Source of the DNA: JARROD01 sp037384225
Lineage (GTDB): Bacteria > Pseudomonadota > Gammaproteobacteria > Pseudomonadales > Cellvibrionaceae
NCBI GenBank assembly: GCA_037384225.1
Contig: JARROD010000001.1
Coordinates: forward strand, 1 to 64,000
Direction: 5' to 3'
DNA: 64,000 nucleotides
Below the pieces are notes generated by a model. That model was not told where the DNA came from, ran no database searches, and saw only the letters and a list, made by a program, of their open reading frames with translations. Positions 20,021 through 28,679 of the stretch are shown in pieces; the stretch's first letter is position 1; the number at the start of each line of letters is the position of its first letter. The position numbers and the translations under genes were made by a program.

Positions 20021-20123
20021 ATTAGTGAAACTCCTTGCTAACTTCCCTAAAGCTAGAAAATAGAGATGGGTGCCACTCGGGAAAAGGCATGCCGGACCCG
20101 TTCGCAAACAGGTTGAAGGAATT

Positions 20124-21062
20124 ATGACTCTAACAGAATTGCGTTACATAGTAACTCTCGCTCAAGAGCAACATTTCGGTCGCGCAGCGGAGCGTTGCTT
20201 TGTATCTCAGCCCACTCTCAGTATTGCGGTTAAAAAACTCGAAGATGAATTGGGTGTAGCCCTGTTTGAACGCTCTAAAACCCGGGTTCAGCCAACACCA
20301 CTAGGCGATAAGATAGTCACCCAAGCCCAGCTGGTTCTCGAGCAGACTTCGGCTATCAAGGATATTGCCAGCGCCGGTAAAGACCAGCTTAGTAGCCCCC
20401 TGCTGATTGGCGCCATTTTTACCATTGGCCCCTATCTGTTTCCTCACTTTATTCCCGAGTTGCAAAAGCTGGCCAATAAAATGCCACTGTTTGTTGAGGA
20501 GGGCTACACTGCAACGCTGCGCAAACGCCTGCGCAAAGGCGAGTTGGATGTCATCATTATCGCCCTGCCATTCACCGAAGCCGATGTGGTAACCCAACCG
20601 CTCTACGACGAACCTTTCGTCGTTCTCATGCCACACAATCACCCTCTGGCCGACAAACCCGCTGTAGCGGCCATCGATCTCAATGACTACAATGTTTTGC
20701 TGTTGGGAGAGGGTCACTGTTTTCGCGAGCAGGTTCTTGAAGCCTGTCCCAATTTACAACCGGCGCTGGACGGGGTAACCGCGGGCATTCGCACCGCCAC
20801 AGAAGGCAGTTCTCTCGATACTCTGCGCCATATGGTCGCCTCGGGCCTTGGTATTACTGTGCTTCCCAGTTCGGCCGCCGGTGCCACCCGGTACGCACCC
20901 AACCTGCTGGTCACGCGCCCCTTCGCCGAACCAGCGCCCTCGCGTACCGTAGCCATGGCCTGGCGCGCCAGCTTCCCGCGCCATAAAGCCATTGATGTAC
21001 TGCGCAAAGCAATAAATCAATGCCAACTGGGCGATCCGGAAGACGCCCACCTGGAGGATTAA
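20124..21062 (+). CDS. oxyR: LysR-type peroxide sensor OxyR
   Basis: 312 residues from ATG 20124 (MTLTELRYIVTLAQEQHFGRAAERC), with GAAGGA just upstream. The LysR winged helix at 1-60 ends FERSKTRVQPTPLG. The sensor domain carries Cys199 and Cys208 (GHCFREQVLEAC), exactly the positions of the redox pair that forms a disulfide on hydrogen peroxide in E. coli OxyR. It activates catalase/peroxidase and iron-control genes. It lies directly before recG (10-base gap), the same neighbour as in Pseudomonas. The frame is open further upstream (20070), but that part has no family similarity. Confidence 0.94.
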   Translation: MTLTELRYIVTLAQEQHFGRAAERCFVSQPTLSIAVKKLEDELGVALFERSKTRVQPTPLGDKIVTQAQLVLEQTSAIKDIASAGKDQLSSPLLIGAIFTIGPYLFPHFIPELQKLANKMPLFVEEGYTATLRKRLRKGELDVIIIALPFTEADVVTQPLYDEPFVVLMPHNHPLADKPAVAAIDLNDYNVLLLGEGHCFREQVLEACPNLQPALDGVTAGIRTATEGSSLDTLRHMVASGLGITVLPSSAAGATRYAPNLLVTRPFAEPAPSRTVAMAWRASFPRHKAIDVLRKAINQCQLGDPEDAHLED

Positions 21063-21072
21063 CTTACCGTTG

Positions 21073-23154
21073 ATGGAGTGCACAGAGGTCACAGTACTTA
21101 AGGGAGTCGGCTCACAGTTGGCGGAAAAGCTGCTGAAGCTGGGTATTCGCACTATACAAGACCTATTATTCCACCTGCCGCTACGCTATCTTGACCGCAC
21201 CCGTATCAGCCCACTGGGCGGGCTACAGCTCCACAGCCATGTGGTCATCGAGGGTGAAATCAAGGCCAGTGATGTGGTTTTCGGACGCCGCCGCAGCCTT
21301 ATGTGCCGCTTGCAGGACGGCACTGGCACCGTTACTTTGCGTTTTTTCCATTTCACCCATGCCCAGAAACAGCGCCTGGCTCCGGGTGTTCGCCTGCGCT
21401 GTTTTGGCGAAACCCGCCGCGGAGCCTCCGGAATCGAGCTGTATCACCCAGAGTGCGAAATTCTCGAGCAAACCAACCCCCTTCCTCTTGAACAGACACT
21501 GACACCAGTCTATCCGATAACCGAGGGGATCACCCAGCAGCGGTTGCGCAGCCTCACACAACAGGCGCTGGAAATGCTCAACAGTGGCGCAACCAACACC
21601 CATCTCACCGAATTGATTCCTGAGACTTTACGCCAGCGCCTGCAACAACCGCCATTGACTGAAGCCATAGCCTACTTACACCATCCCCCCAAAGAAGCAT
21701 CGGTAGATTTACTGCTCAGAGGAGAACACCCTCACCAGCAACGACTGGCCTTTGAGGAGCTACTGGCCCATCACCTGAGCCTGCTGCGTATCCGCCAGCG
21801 CACCCAGGCTGAAAAGGCACCCGTATTATCTTCCAACAGCGAAATACAACAGCGTTTTCTGCGCCAACTTCCTTTTCAATTGACCGCAGCACAGAGTCGG
21901 GTCATTGGGGAAGTCAGTGCGGATATAGCCAGACCTCGCCCCATGTTGCGACTGGTACAGGGCGATGTGGGTTCCGGTAAAACCGTGGTTGCCGCGCTGG
22001 CCGCCCTGCAAACCGTGGCCAACGGTTTCCAGGCCGCGATCATGGCCCCCACGGAAATTCTCGCCGAACAACACCGGCGCAATATGACCCAATGGCTGCA
22101 ACCACTCGGTGTCGAAACCGCCTGGCTCACCGGACGCCAGAAAGCCGCCGAACGCCGTCGGCAATTACAGGCCATTGCCAATGCCGCAGCACAAGTTGTC
22201 ATCGGCACCCACGCCCTGTTCCAGGAGGAGGTGGAATTTGCAAACCTGGGCCTGATTATTATCGATGAGCAACACCGGTTCGGTGTTCATCAAAGACTGT
22301 CGTTGCGACAAAAAGGAACCAAAAGTGGCCTGCAACCCCACCAGTTGATCATGACCGCCACGCCGATTCCCCGCACTTTGGCGATGAGTGCCTATGCCGA
22401 TCTGGATTTTTCCGCAATCGACGAACTCCCGCCCGGGCGCACGCCGGTGACGACAGTGGCAATTGCCGGGGAAAGGCGCGGACAAGTCATTGAAAGAGTG
22501 CGACTTGCCTGCCGGGAAGGGCGCCAGGCCTATTGGGTTTGCACCTTGATCGAAGAATCCGAGTTACTCGAGGCCCAGGCAGCTGAAGCCACCGCTGAAG
22601 AACTTGGCAAGGCGCTGCCTGACCTCACTGTGGGGCTGCTGCACGGGCGCATGAAACCCCAGGAAAAGGAAGCGGCCATGGCCGCTTTCAAAGCCGCCGA
22701 GTTGGATCTGCTGGTCGCCACCACCGTCATCGAAGTTGGGGTCGACGTCCCCAATGCCAGCCTGATGATCATCGAAAACCCGGAGCGTCTCGGCCTGGCG
22801 CAGTTACACCAGCTTCGAGGCCGGGTCGGGCGCGGTGCCAGCGCCAGCCACTGCGTGCTGCTCTATAGCAGCCCGCTCTCACAACAGAGCCGGGAGCGAA
22901 TCAAAGCCATGCGCGAAACTAACGATGGCTTTGTAATCGCAGAAAAGGATTTGCGTCTGCGCGGTCCGGGGGAAGTGCTGGGTACCCGCCAGACCGGCGC
23001 CATACAATTAAAAATCGCCGATCTACAGCGCGACGCCCACCTACTGCACAGTATCAAAATGTGTGCGCACCAATTACTGCGGGACTATCCACAACAGGCC
23101 GACGCCCTCATCCAGCGCTGGCTTGGTCACAATGAACACTACGCCAATGTATAA
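21073..23154 (+). CDS. recG: ATP-dependent DNA helicase RecG
   Basis: 693 residues, equal to E. coli RecG. The wedge/OB domain is N-terminal (LLFHLPLRYLDRTRISPLGGL). The superfamily 2 helicase follows with Walker A LVQGDVGSGKTVVAALAAL, motif II IIDEQHRFGVHQR (DEQH), motif III MTATPIPRTLAMSAYADLD, and motifs V-VI with VATTVIEVGVDVPNASLMII and QLRGRVGRGASASHC. It remodels stalled forks and branch-migrates Holliday junctions. ATG 21073 is preferred over the overlapping TTG 21070. Probably cotranscribed with oxyR. Confidence 0.96.
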   Translation: MECTEVTVLKGVGSQLAEKLLKLGIRTIQDLLFHLPLRYLDRTRISPLGGLQLHSHVVIEGEIKASDVVFGRRRSLMCRLQDGTGTVTLRFFHFTHAQKQRLAPGVRLRCFGETRRGASGIELYHPECEILEQTNPLPLEQTLTPVYPITEGITQQRLRSLTQQALEMLNSGATNTHLTELIPETLRQRLQQPPLTEAIAYLHHPPKEASVDLLLRGEHPHQQRLAFEELLAHHLSLLRIRQRTQAEKAPVLSSNSEIQQRFLRQLPFQLTAAQSRVIGEVSADIARPRPMLRLVQGDVGSGKTVVAALAALQTVANGFQAAIMAPTEILAEQHRRNMTQWLQPLGVETAWLTGRQKAAERRRQLQAIANAAAQVVIGTHALFQEEVEFANLGLIIIDEQHRFGVHQRLSLRQKGTKSGLQPHQLIMTATPIPRTLAMSAYADLDFSAIDELPPGRTPVTTVAIAGERRGQVIERVRLACREGRQAYWVCTLIEESELLEAQAAEATAEELGKALPDLTVGLLHGRMKPQEKEAAMAAFKAAELDLLVATTVIEVGVDVPNASLMIIENPERLGLAQLHQLRGRVGRGASASHCVLLYSSPLSQQSRERIKAMRETNDGFVIAEKDLRLRGPGEVLGTRQTGAIQLKIADLQRDAHLLHSIKMCAHQLLRDYPQQADALIQRWLGHNEHYANV

Positions 23155-23274
23155 GCAAGACCACGGGTAACACGGACAAAACTTTTCCATTGACGCTCAC
23201 TAACTCAACTACACTTATCTCAGACTTACACGTGAAGATAGATGCCATACCGTGAACATTAGAACTTCGCTAAA

Positions 23275-24705
23275 GTGACCGAAATTAAAGAACTCGAGGA
23301 CAGTGGTTTGCCCGTACCCAACAGTCTCAAACAACTGCTGGAGACACAAAACGTCAACTACAATGTTTCGTGGACTTCCGTGGACACAGCCAGCAACCGC
23401 ATTTGGCACGATCAGCATCTGCGCAATGTTGGGGCCGTCAAGTCTTTGATATTACAAGACAAACAGGGGCAGCTCCAGGTATTGATTCCAGCCGACTGCC
23501 TGTTGGATCTGAAAGTGGTAAACCGCCAGCTTGGGCGCGAACTGCGGGCTATGCCCCGCGCCGCATTGCGTCGCTTTTTCGACAAATACCAATTACAGTC
23601 CATACCGGCACTGCCGAAACTGACCGGCCTGCCAACACTGGTAGATAGCCGCCTGCTGGAGCCGGAAGAGCTGTTGCTCGACAGTGGGAACAGCGACCAG
23701 TTGCTGAAACTCACGCAAGCGGATTTTCGGCAGACGTTGTCCGACGCCGAGATCTGCGATATCACCGTGCCACTCAAAGAGCTTGAAACGGACCACGGTA
23801 AAACCGACGATGTCAACCAAATCATCGGCGCTGTGCGCAACTTCACCACCCTACGCGTCAAACAACGGCTGGAAGAGACGCTGGAGTTGCCGCCACTGCC
23901 GGACTCTGCTCAACGCATTATAAAAATGCGGGTCGACCCCAACGCCGACATCAGCGATCTGGCCACTATTGTTGAAACTGACCCGAGCCTGGCAGCCCAG
24001 GTCGTGAGCTGGGCCGCTTCCCCCTATTATTCCGCGCCGGGCAAAATCAAATCCATCCACGATGCCATTGTCCGTGTGCTCGGCTTTGACATGGTACTCA
24101 ACCTGGCGTTGGGGTTGGCGCTGGGGAAAACCCTGAACATACCGAAAGACGGCCCCGAGGGCATGACATCCTATTGGAAAATGTCAGTCTATACTGCTGC
24201 CATGGTGGAGGGACTGGTTAACAGCATTCCCCGCGAACACCGCCCCGGTTTTGGGCTCGCCTATCTCTCAGGGCTACTCAGCAATTTCGGCTATCTGATA
24301 CTCGCCGAAGTTTTCCCGCCTCACTTCAAAACGATTTGCCGCTACATTGAAGCCAACCCCCATGCCCACCACAGAGTGATTGAACAGCATATTCTCGGCA
24401 TCAGCCGCGAACAGCTGTCCAGTTGGCTGATGGATTTATGGTATATGCCCCAGGAGGTGGTTACCGCGCTGCGCTTTCAAAACAACCCGCAGTGCCAGGG
24501 CGAACACAGTGAATACGCCAAATTGATCTACCTCGCCCGCAGCCTTCTGCGCCAGGCGGGTATCGGCACTGGTCCGCGGGAGGAAGTGCCACCGCTGCTG
24601 TTCGAAGAACTCCATCTAGAGCGGGAAAAAGCCGAAGCGGCACTGGCCAGCGTGATCGAATCCTCCACCGAATTGGATACTATCGCCGGGCAACTGGCGA
24701 ATTGA
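23275..24705 (+). CDS. YbaK-type deacylase domain fused to HDOD signalling domain
   Basis: 476 residues from GTG 23275. Residues about 10-165 resemble the YbaK/prolyl-tRNA editing fold (VKSLILQDKQGQLQVLIPADCLLDLKVVNRQLG, then LPKLTGLPTLVDSRLLE), a domain that hydrolyses misacylated tRNA in free-standing enzymes. Residues about 200-420 are an HDOD domain (LPPLPDSAQRIIKMRVDPNADISDLATIVETDPSLAAQVV), a non-catalytic relative of HD-GYP domains used in bacterial signalling. The same combination lies next to recG in Pseudomonas relatives. The role is not established; a regulatory function sensing a metabolite or tRNA state is an inference. Confidence 0.8.
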   Translation: MTEIKELEDSGLPVPNSLKQLLETQNVNYNVSWTSVDTASNRIWHDQHLRNVGAVKSLILQDKQGQLQVLIPADCLLDLKVVNRQLGRELRAMPRAALRRFFDKYQLQSIPALPKLTGLPTLVDSRLLEPEELLLDSGNSDQLLKLTQADFRQTLSDAEICDITVPLKELETDHGKTDDVNQIIGAVRNFTTLRVKQRLEETLELPPLPDSAQRIIKMRVDPNADISDLATIVETDPSLAAQVVSWAASPYYSAPGKIKSIHDAIVRVLGFDMVLNLALGLALGKTLNIPKDGPEGMTSYWKMSVYTAAMVEGLVNSIPREHRPGFGLAYLSGLLSNFGYLILAEVFPPHFKTICRYIEANPHAHHRVIEQHILGISREQLSSWLMDLWYMPQEVVTALRFQNNPQCQGEHSEYAKLIYLARSLLRQAGIGTGPREEVPPLLFEELHLEREKAEAALASVIESSTELDTIAGQLAN

Positions 24706-24730
24706 GCGCGCCTCACAAGCTGTTCAATGC

Positions 24731-26044
24731 CTACACTGCTTCCTGCTGCTCTTGCGGCCGCGACTCTGGTTCGGTGGTGGCGTCAGGTGAAGATTCAAAC
24801 ACCTGCAGATCCAGTTCTCCCTCTGATCTGGCCACTATCGCCGAAACCATTGAATCGCCGGTGACATTGACGGCGGTGCGAATCATATCGAGCAGGCGGT
24901 CAACACCAATGATCAGCGCAATCCCCTCCACCGGTAACCCCACCTGCTCCAACACCATGGCCAAAGTGACCAGCCCCACCCCCGGCACGCCGGCGGTACC
25001 TATCGAGGCAAGAGTCGCCGTCAGAATCACGGTCAAATAACCACCCAATCCAATTTCAATATTATAAGCCTGGGCGATAAAGGCCGTAGCCACCCCCTGC
25101 ATGATGGCGGTTCCGTCCATATTAATGGTAGCGCCCAGAGGTACCGTGAAAGCGGCAACCCGGTTGTTTACCCCCAGTCGGTTTTCCACCGTACTTAGGG
25201 TAACCGGGATGGTGGCATTGCTGGAGGAGGTGCTGAAGGCAAATAGCATCACCGGTCGAAGTTTGCTCAGGAAGGTAATAGGATTGAGCCGCGCCAACAG
25301 CTTCACCAGCACACTGTAAACCCCCAGACCGTGTAACAACAGTACAATAACCACCGTAAAAAAGTACGCGGCCAAATCCCAGATCGCCTCTACACCCAAG
25401 TTGGCAAAGAGTTTCGCCAGCAGGCAAAACACCCCGTAGGGTGCCAGCTGCATCAATAGCGAAACCATTTTCATAACCACGTCATTCAGGTCATTAAAAA
25501 AATTCCCCACCCGCCGGCCCGGCTCACCGGCGCGGGAAACCGCTATCCCCATCAACAACGCAAACACGATCACCTGAAGCATGTTGCCTTCGGCCATCGC
25601 CTGCAGCGGGTTACTGGGAAATATGTTGATAAAGACTTCTTTTAGGGACGGTGTCTCGGCAGCGGAAAATTCACTCTGTTTTGCCAGATCGATACCTTCA
25701 CCCGGCTGAATCAGTGTGCCCATAATCAAGGCCAGGGTGATCGCCAGCGCTGTGGTCAGCATATACAAAACCAGGGTTTTGGCGGCCATGGCGCCCATGC
25801 GCGTATTGTTCCCCAGAGAACAGGTGCCACAGACCAGGGATACAAATACCAGCGGAACCACCAGCAACTTCAAGGATTTGACAAATATACGCCCCACCAC
25901 ATCAAACAGGCCGTTAACCAGAGCCTGGTCAATCCAATGATTGAAGGTGGCCGCCAGCCAGCCTTCAGTGACGGCGACGTTGATCATTACTCCAACGCCA
26001 AGCCCGAGGAACATCGATAGAATTATGCGCTTCGTTAAACTCAT
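24731..26044 (-). CDS. Sodium:dicarboxylate/amino acid symporter (DAACS family)
   Basis: 437 residues, eight membrane helices plus two re-entrant loops. The family signatures are present: serine-rich HP1 FAFSTSSSNATIPVTL, the NMDGTAIMQ motif in TM7 for sodium and substrate, and the HP2 region with IGTAGVPG. It imports C4-dicarboxylates or acidic/neutral amino acids with sodium or protons across the inner membrane; substrate choice cannot be read. The C-terminal tail is acidic and Glu/Pro-rich (EPESRPQEQQEAV). It converges on the HDOD gene with 25 bases between the stops and starts its own transcript opposite to ubiA. Confidence 0.92.
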   Translation of the reverse strand: MSLTKRIILSMFLGLGVGVMINVAVTEGWLAATFNHWIDQALVNGLFDVVGRIFVKSLKLLVVPLVFVSLVCGTCSLGNNTRMGAMAAKTLVLYMLTTALAITLALIMGTLIQPGEGIDLAKQSEFSAAETPSLKEVFINIFPSNPLQAMAEGNMLQVIVFALLMGIAVSRAGEPGRRVGNFFNDLNDVVMKMVSLLMQLAPYGVFCLLAKLFANLGVEAIWDLAAYFFTVVIVLLLHGLGVYSVLVKLLARLNPITFLSKLRPVMLFAFSTSSSNATIPVTLSTVENRLGVNNRVAAFTVPLGATINMDGTAIMQGVATAFIAQAYNIEIGLGGYLTVILTATLASIGTAGVPGVGLVTLAMVLEQVGLPVEGIALIIGVDRLLDMIRTAVNVTGDSMVSAIVARSEGELDLQVFESSPDATTEPESRPQEQQEAV

Positions 26045-26222
26045 AGAGAATATCGTTTATTAGTGACAGACAAACCCGGCTCATCCACCCAAATCATTTG
26101 CGGCGGATGGCAGTCAAACGGAATGATTGTCAATGACAAATTTTACTGGCGGTATCGAACCCAACACCTTTTCGGCCAGGAAGCAGATTTGCTCCCGAAC
26201 CCGGCATTCAAGTCAATCAACT

Positions 26223-26498
26223 TCAGTCGTTCAATAGATCTTTCAGTGCCTTTCCTGGTTTAAATCCCACCGATATGCTGGCTGGAATCTGGATGGTTTC
26301 ACCTGTTTGAGGACTGCGCCCTGTGCGGGCCGCACGCTGGCGCCGGCTGAAAGAGCCAAAGCCGATCAGATTGACACTTTCATTGCGACTGAGCGCATTA
26401 GTGATTTCGTCAAAGATCGAGGATACAACATTGTTGGCCTGCTCCTTGGAAATATCGGTCAAATTTGCAACCGCAGCCACCAAATCACTCTTATGCAT
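26223..26498 (-). CDS. hup: HU-family DNA-binding protein
   Basis: 91 residues. It begins MHKSDLVAAVANLTDISKEQANNVVSSIFDEITNAL and contains the VNLIGFGSFSRRQRAARTGRSPQTGETIQIPAS beta-arm region with the conserved Pro that intercalates into DNA, ending FKPGKALKDLLN. It is a dimeric histone-like protein that bends and compacts DNA. A histone-like gene before ubiA is the Pseudomonas order. Whether this is HU-alpha or beta cannot be decided. A 24-bp hairpin lies 82 bases upstream. Confidence 0.92.
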   Translation of the reverse strand: MHKSDLVAAVANLTDISKEQANNVVSSIFDEITNALSRNESVNLIGFGSFSRRQRAARTGRSPQTGETIQIPASISVGFKPGKALKDLLND

Positions 26499-26579
26499 AG
26501 AAAATTACCTTAGTTTCTGTTTTATTATTTGGCTCAGCCATAGGGGAATTTCACCACCGGGTGAACACCACCGGATTAT

Positions 26580-26603
26580 TACCTGAAAGCGGGGTTTCAG
26601 GTA
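26580..26603. promoter_or_regulatory. Perfect inverted repeat between HU gene and ubiA
   Basis: The arms TACCTGAAA (26580-26588) and TTTCAGGTA (26595-26603) flank a GCGGGG loop. It lies between two divergent genes, so it is more likely an operator or leader hairpin than a terminator. No protein can be assigned to it. Confidence 0.4.
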
Positions 26604-26765
26604 TTATTCAACAAAATCATAATGACCCCATTAAAGCAAGGTGTGTCGCTTGGGTCAAACCACCACTCGCTGACACCCGTGGCCATTTCGAACAACCATT
26701 GCAGCCCGTACGGCAAATTCTGCTGCGACGGCGGCAAAATAACGACGCACAGGTATTGAATCACA

Positions 26766-27635
26766 ATGACAAGCTCCACCGCGGGAACACTCCCCGCCTA
26801 CTGGCAACTGATGAGGTTAAACCGCCCTATAGGTACATTATTACTGCTTTGGCCCACACTCTGGAGCCTATGGCTGGCCGCTAAAGGCGTACCGGAATGG
26901 CATATATTGCTGATTTTCATCGCCGGTGTAGCCATCATGCGGGCCGCGGGCTGCGTCATCAACGATTATGCCGACCGCAATATCGACGGCCATGTAGAAC
27001 GCACCCGGCAACGCCCCCTGGTAAGTGGGGCCGTTTCCCCCGGAGGCGCTTTGGCACTTTTTGCCATTCTTTGTCTGCTCGCCTTCGGCTTGGTTTTAAT
27101 GACCAATCCTCTGACGATTAAACTCTCGGTCGGTGGTCTGCTGCTGGCGTTTTGCTATCCGTTCATGAAACGCTTCACTTACCTACCACAAGTGGTATTG
27201 GGCGCGGCTTTTGCCTGGAGTATCCCCATGGCCTATACCGCTCAGTTGGGGCAGCTCAACGCTGATATCTGGCTGATCTACATCACTGTGGTTATCTGGA
27301 CCGTGGTCTATGACACTTTTTACGCCATGGTGGACCGCAACGACGATATAAAAATCGGTGTAAAGTCCAGCGCTATTTTGTTTGGCGAACACGATCGGCT
27401 GATTACCGCCGTACTACAGATGTTGGTGGTCGGCTGCCTGCTTATCGTCGGTCAAAAATTCCACATGGGGCTCTATTACTACACCGGGGTGGCAGTGGCA
27501 AGCCTACTGTTTCTTTACCAGCAATACCTTATTCGCGACCGCCAGAGACAGGAGTGTTTTAAAGCCTTCCTCAATAACAACTGGGTCGGATGCTCAATAT
27601 TTCTGGGAATCGCTGTAGACTACGCTGCATCCTGA
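26766..27635 (+). CDS. ubiA: 4-hydroxybenzoate octaprenyltransferase
   Basis: 289 residues, integral membrane with about nine helices. It attaches the polyprenyl chain to 4-hydroxybenzoate in ubiquinone synthesis. Both Asp-rich motifs that bind the magnesium-diphosphate are intact: [15 protein letters not shown] (first) and [17 protein letters not shown] (second). The N-terminal [24 protein letters not shown] is typical. ubiC, which often precedes ubiA in Pseudomonas, is not found; the 140 bases upstream show no chorismate-lyase sequence. Confidence 0.95.
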   Translation: MTSSTAGTLPAYWQLMRLNRPIGTLLLLWPTLWSLWLAAKGVPEWHILLIFIAGVAIMRAAGCVINDYADRNIDGHVERTRQRPLVSGAVSPGGALALFAILCLLAFGLVLMTNPLTIKLSVGGLLLAFCYPFMKRFTYLPQVVLGAAFAWSIPMAYTAQLGQLNADIWLIYITVVIWTVVYDTFYAMVDRNDDIKIGVKSSAILFGEHDRLITAVLQMLVVGCLLIVGQKFHMGLYYYTGVAVASLLFLYQQYLIRDRQRQECFKAFLNNNWVGCSIFLGIAVDYAAS

Positions 27636-27650
27636 AGCGGCAGTTGGAAA

Positions 27651-27668
27651 TTGTCATAAATTTGCAAC
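27651..27668 (+). promoter_or_regulatory. Pho box upstream of phoB
   Basis: TTGTCATAAATTTGCAAC closely follows the Pho box consensus (CTGTCATAAATCTGTCAC): two 7-base half-sites at 11-base spacing with an AT-rich centre. It lies 194 bases before the phoB start, consistent with the known autoregulation of phoBR. An AT-rich -10-like TTATTT follows about ten bases later. Confidence 0.65.
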
Positions 27669-27705
27669 ACAACACTTATTTAATGCCGTCTCTACAGTGC
27701 TATAT

Positions 27706-27723
27706 AAACGCTTTGGGTATATA
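27706..27723 (-). repeat. Family D repeat end upstream of phoB
   Basis: AAACGCTTTGGGTATATA is the reverse of the family D terminus found complete at 35593-35706. It is a single end in the phoB leader between the Pho box and the start codon. Confidence 0.5.
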
Positions 27724-27861
27724 GCCACCGTCGGAGGCTATATCGAGTACCCTGGGGGCGTGCGGCACTGGTAGACTCAAAGAGAATAAGCGAACGTTGT
27801 AAAAGCGCTTTATCAGGCCTACAAAGGCACCGCATACGCAACGGTGAAAATAGGTGTTATT

Positions 27862-28566
27862 ATGCCAGATAAAACGATATTAATCGTCGACGACGAAACT
27901 CCGATCCGTGATATGCTGCGTGTCGCGCTGGAAATGGCGGAATACAAATGTATTGAAGCTGAAGATGCGCAACAAGCTCACAGCCTGATCATCGACGAAA
28001 AGCCCGATCTGGTCCTGCTGGACTGGATGCTGCCGGGCACCAGCGGTATCGAGCTGGCCAGACGCCTGAAACGCGATGAAGTAAGCGCGGAAATTCCAAT
28101 TATCATGCTGACCGCCAAGGGAGAGGAAGACAACAAAATCCAGGGGCTGGAAGTCGGCGCCGATGACTACATAACCAAACCTTTTTCACCCCGCGAACTG
28201 GTGGCCCGCCTGAAGGCCGTCCTGCGCCGCACTGACAGCTTCACCGACAGTGGCCCGATATTCGTCAAAAACCTGTGCCTGGACCAGGTCAGTCACCGAG
28301 TGACCATCCACGATCAGCCCGTGCAAATGGGTCCCACCGAATACCGGTTATTGGAGTTCTTTCTCACTCACCAAGAGCGGGTTTATACCCGCAATCAACT
28401 GCTCGACCATGTATGGGGCGGCAATGTCTATGTGGAAGAGCGGACCGTGGATGTGCATATTCGCCGCTTGCGCAAAGCATTAACACTTGAAGGGCACGAC
28501 CGTTTTATTCAAACTGTGCGCGGCGCTGGATACCGTTTTTCAACCAAGGTTTCCGTAAGAGACTGA
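27862..28566 (+). CDS. phoB: Phosphate regulon response regulator PhoB
   Basis: 234 residues from ATG 27862 (MPDKTILIVDDETPIRDML); an in-frame GTG at 27844 would add six residues. The receiver domain has acidic Asp10/Asp11, phosphoacceptor Asp54 (LVLLDWMLPG) and the KPFSPRELVAR switch Lys. The OmpR-type winged helix follows (MGPTEYRLLEFFLTHQERVYTRNQLLDHVWGGNVYVEERTVDVHIRRLRKAL). It activates phosphate-starvation genes by binding Pho boxes, one of which lies upstream of this gene and two before pstS. Paired with phoR, 113 bases downstream. Confidence 0.96.
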   Translation: MPDKTILIVDDETPIRDMLRVALEMAEYKCIEAEDAQQAHSLIIDEKPDLVLLDWMLPGTSGIELARRLKRDEVSAEIPIIMLTAKGEEDNKIQGLEVGADDYITKPFSPRELVARLKAVLRRTDSFTDSGPIFVKNLCLDQVSHRVTIHDQPVQMGPTEYRLLEFFLTHQERVYTRNQLLDHVWGGNVYVEERTVDVHIRRLRKALTLEGHDRFIQTVRGAGYRFSTKVSVRD

Positions 28567-28630
28567 ACCCGATCAGGCACCGCAACTGTTCAATCTTGGG
28601 CGGGTTGACTCAGCGTGGCAGGTGAAAATG

Positions 28631-28650
28631 TAGCCCTGGATGCAGGGCTA
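28631..28650 (+). promoter_or_regulatory. Small hairpin between phoB and phoR
   Basis: TAGCCCT (28631-28637) and AGGGCTA (28644-28650) form a perfect 7-base stem with a 6-base loop in the leader of phoR. It could modulate phoR expression relative to phoB; no U-run follows. Inference only. Confidence 0.3.
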
Positions 28651-28679
28651 ATGGTACTCAATACGGCTGGGAACATACT

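Noticed and set aside
26561..26765. Possible ubiC (chorismate lyase) remnant before ubiA
   Set aside because: All three plus-strand frames and the minus frames were read; none shows chorismate-lyase motifs. Treated as plain intergenic sequence.
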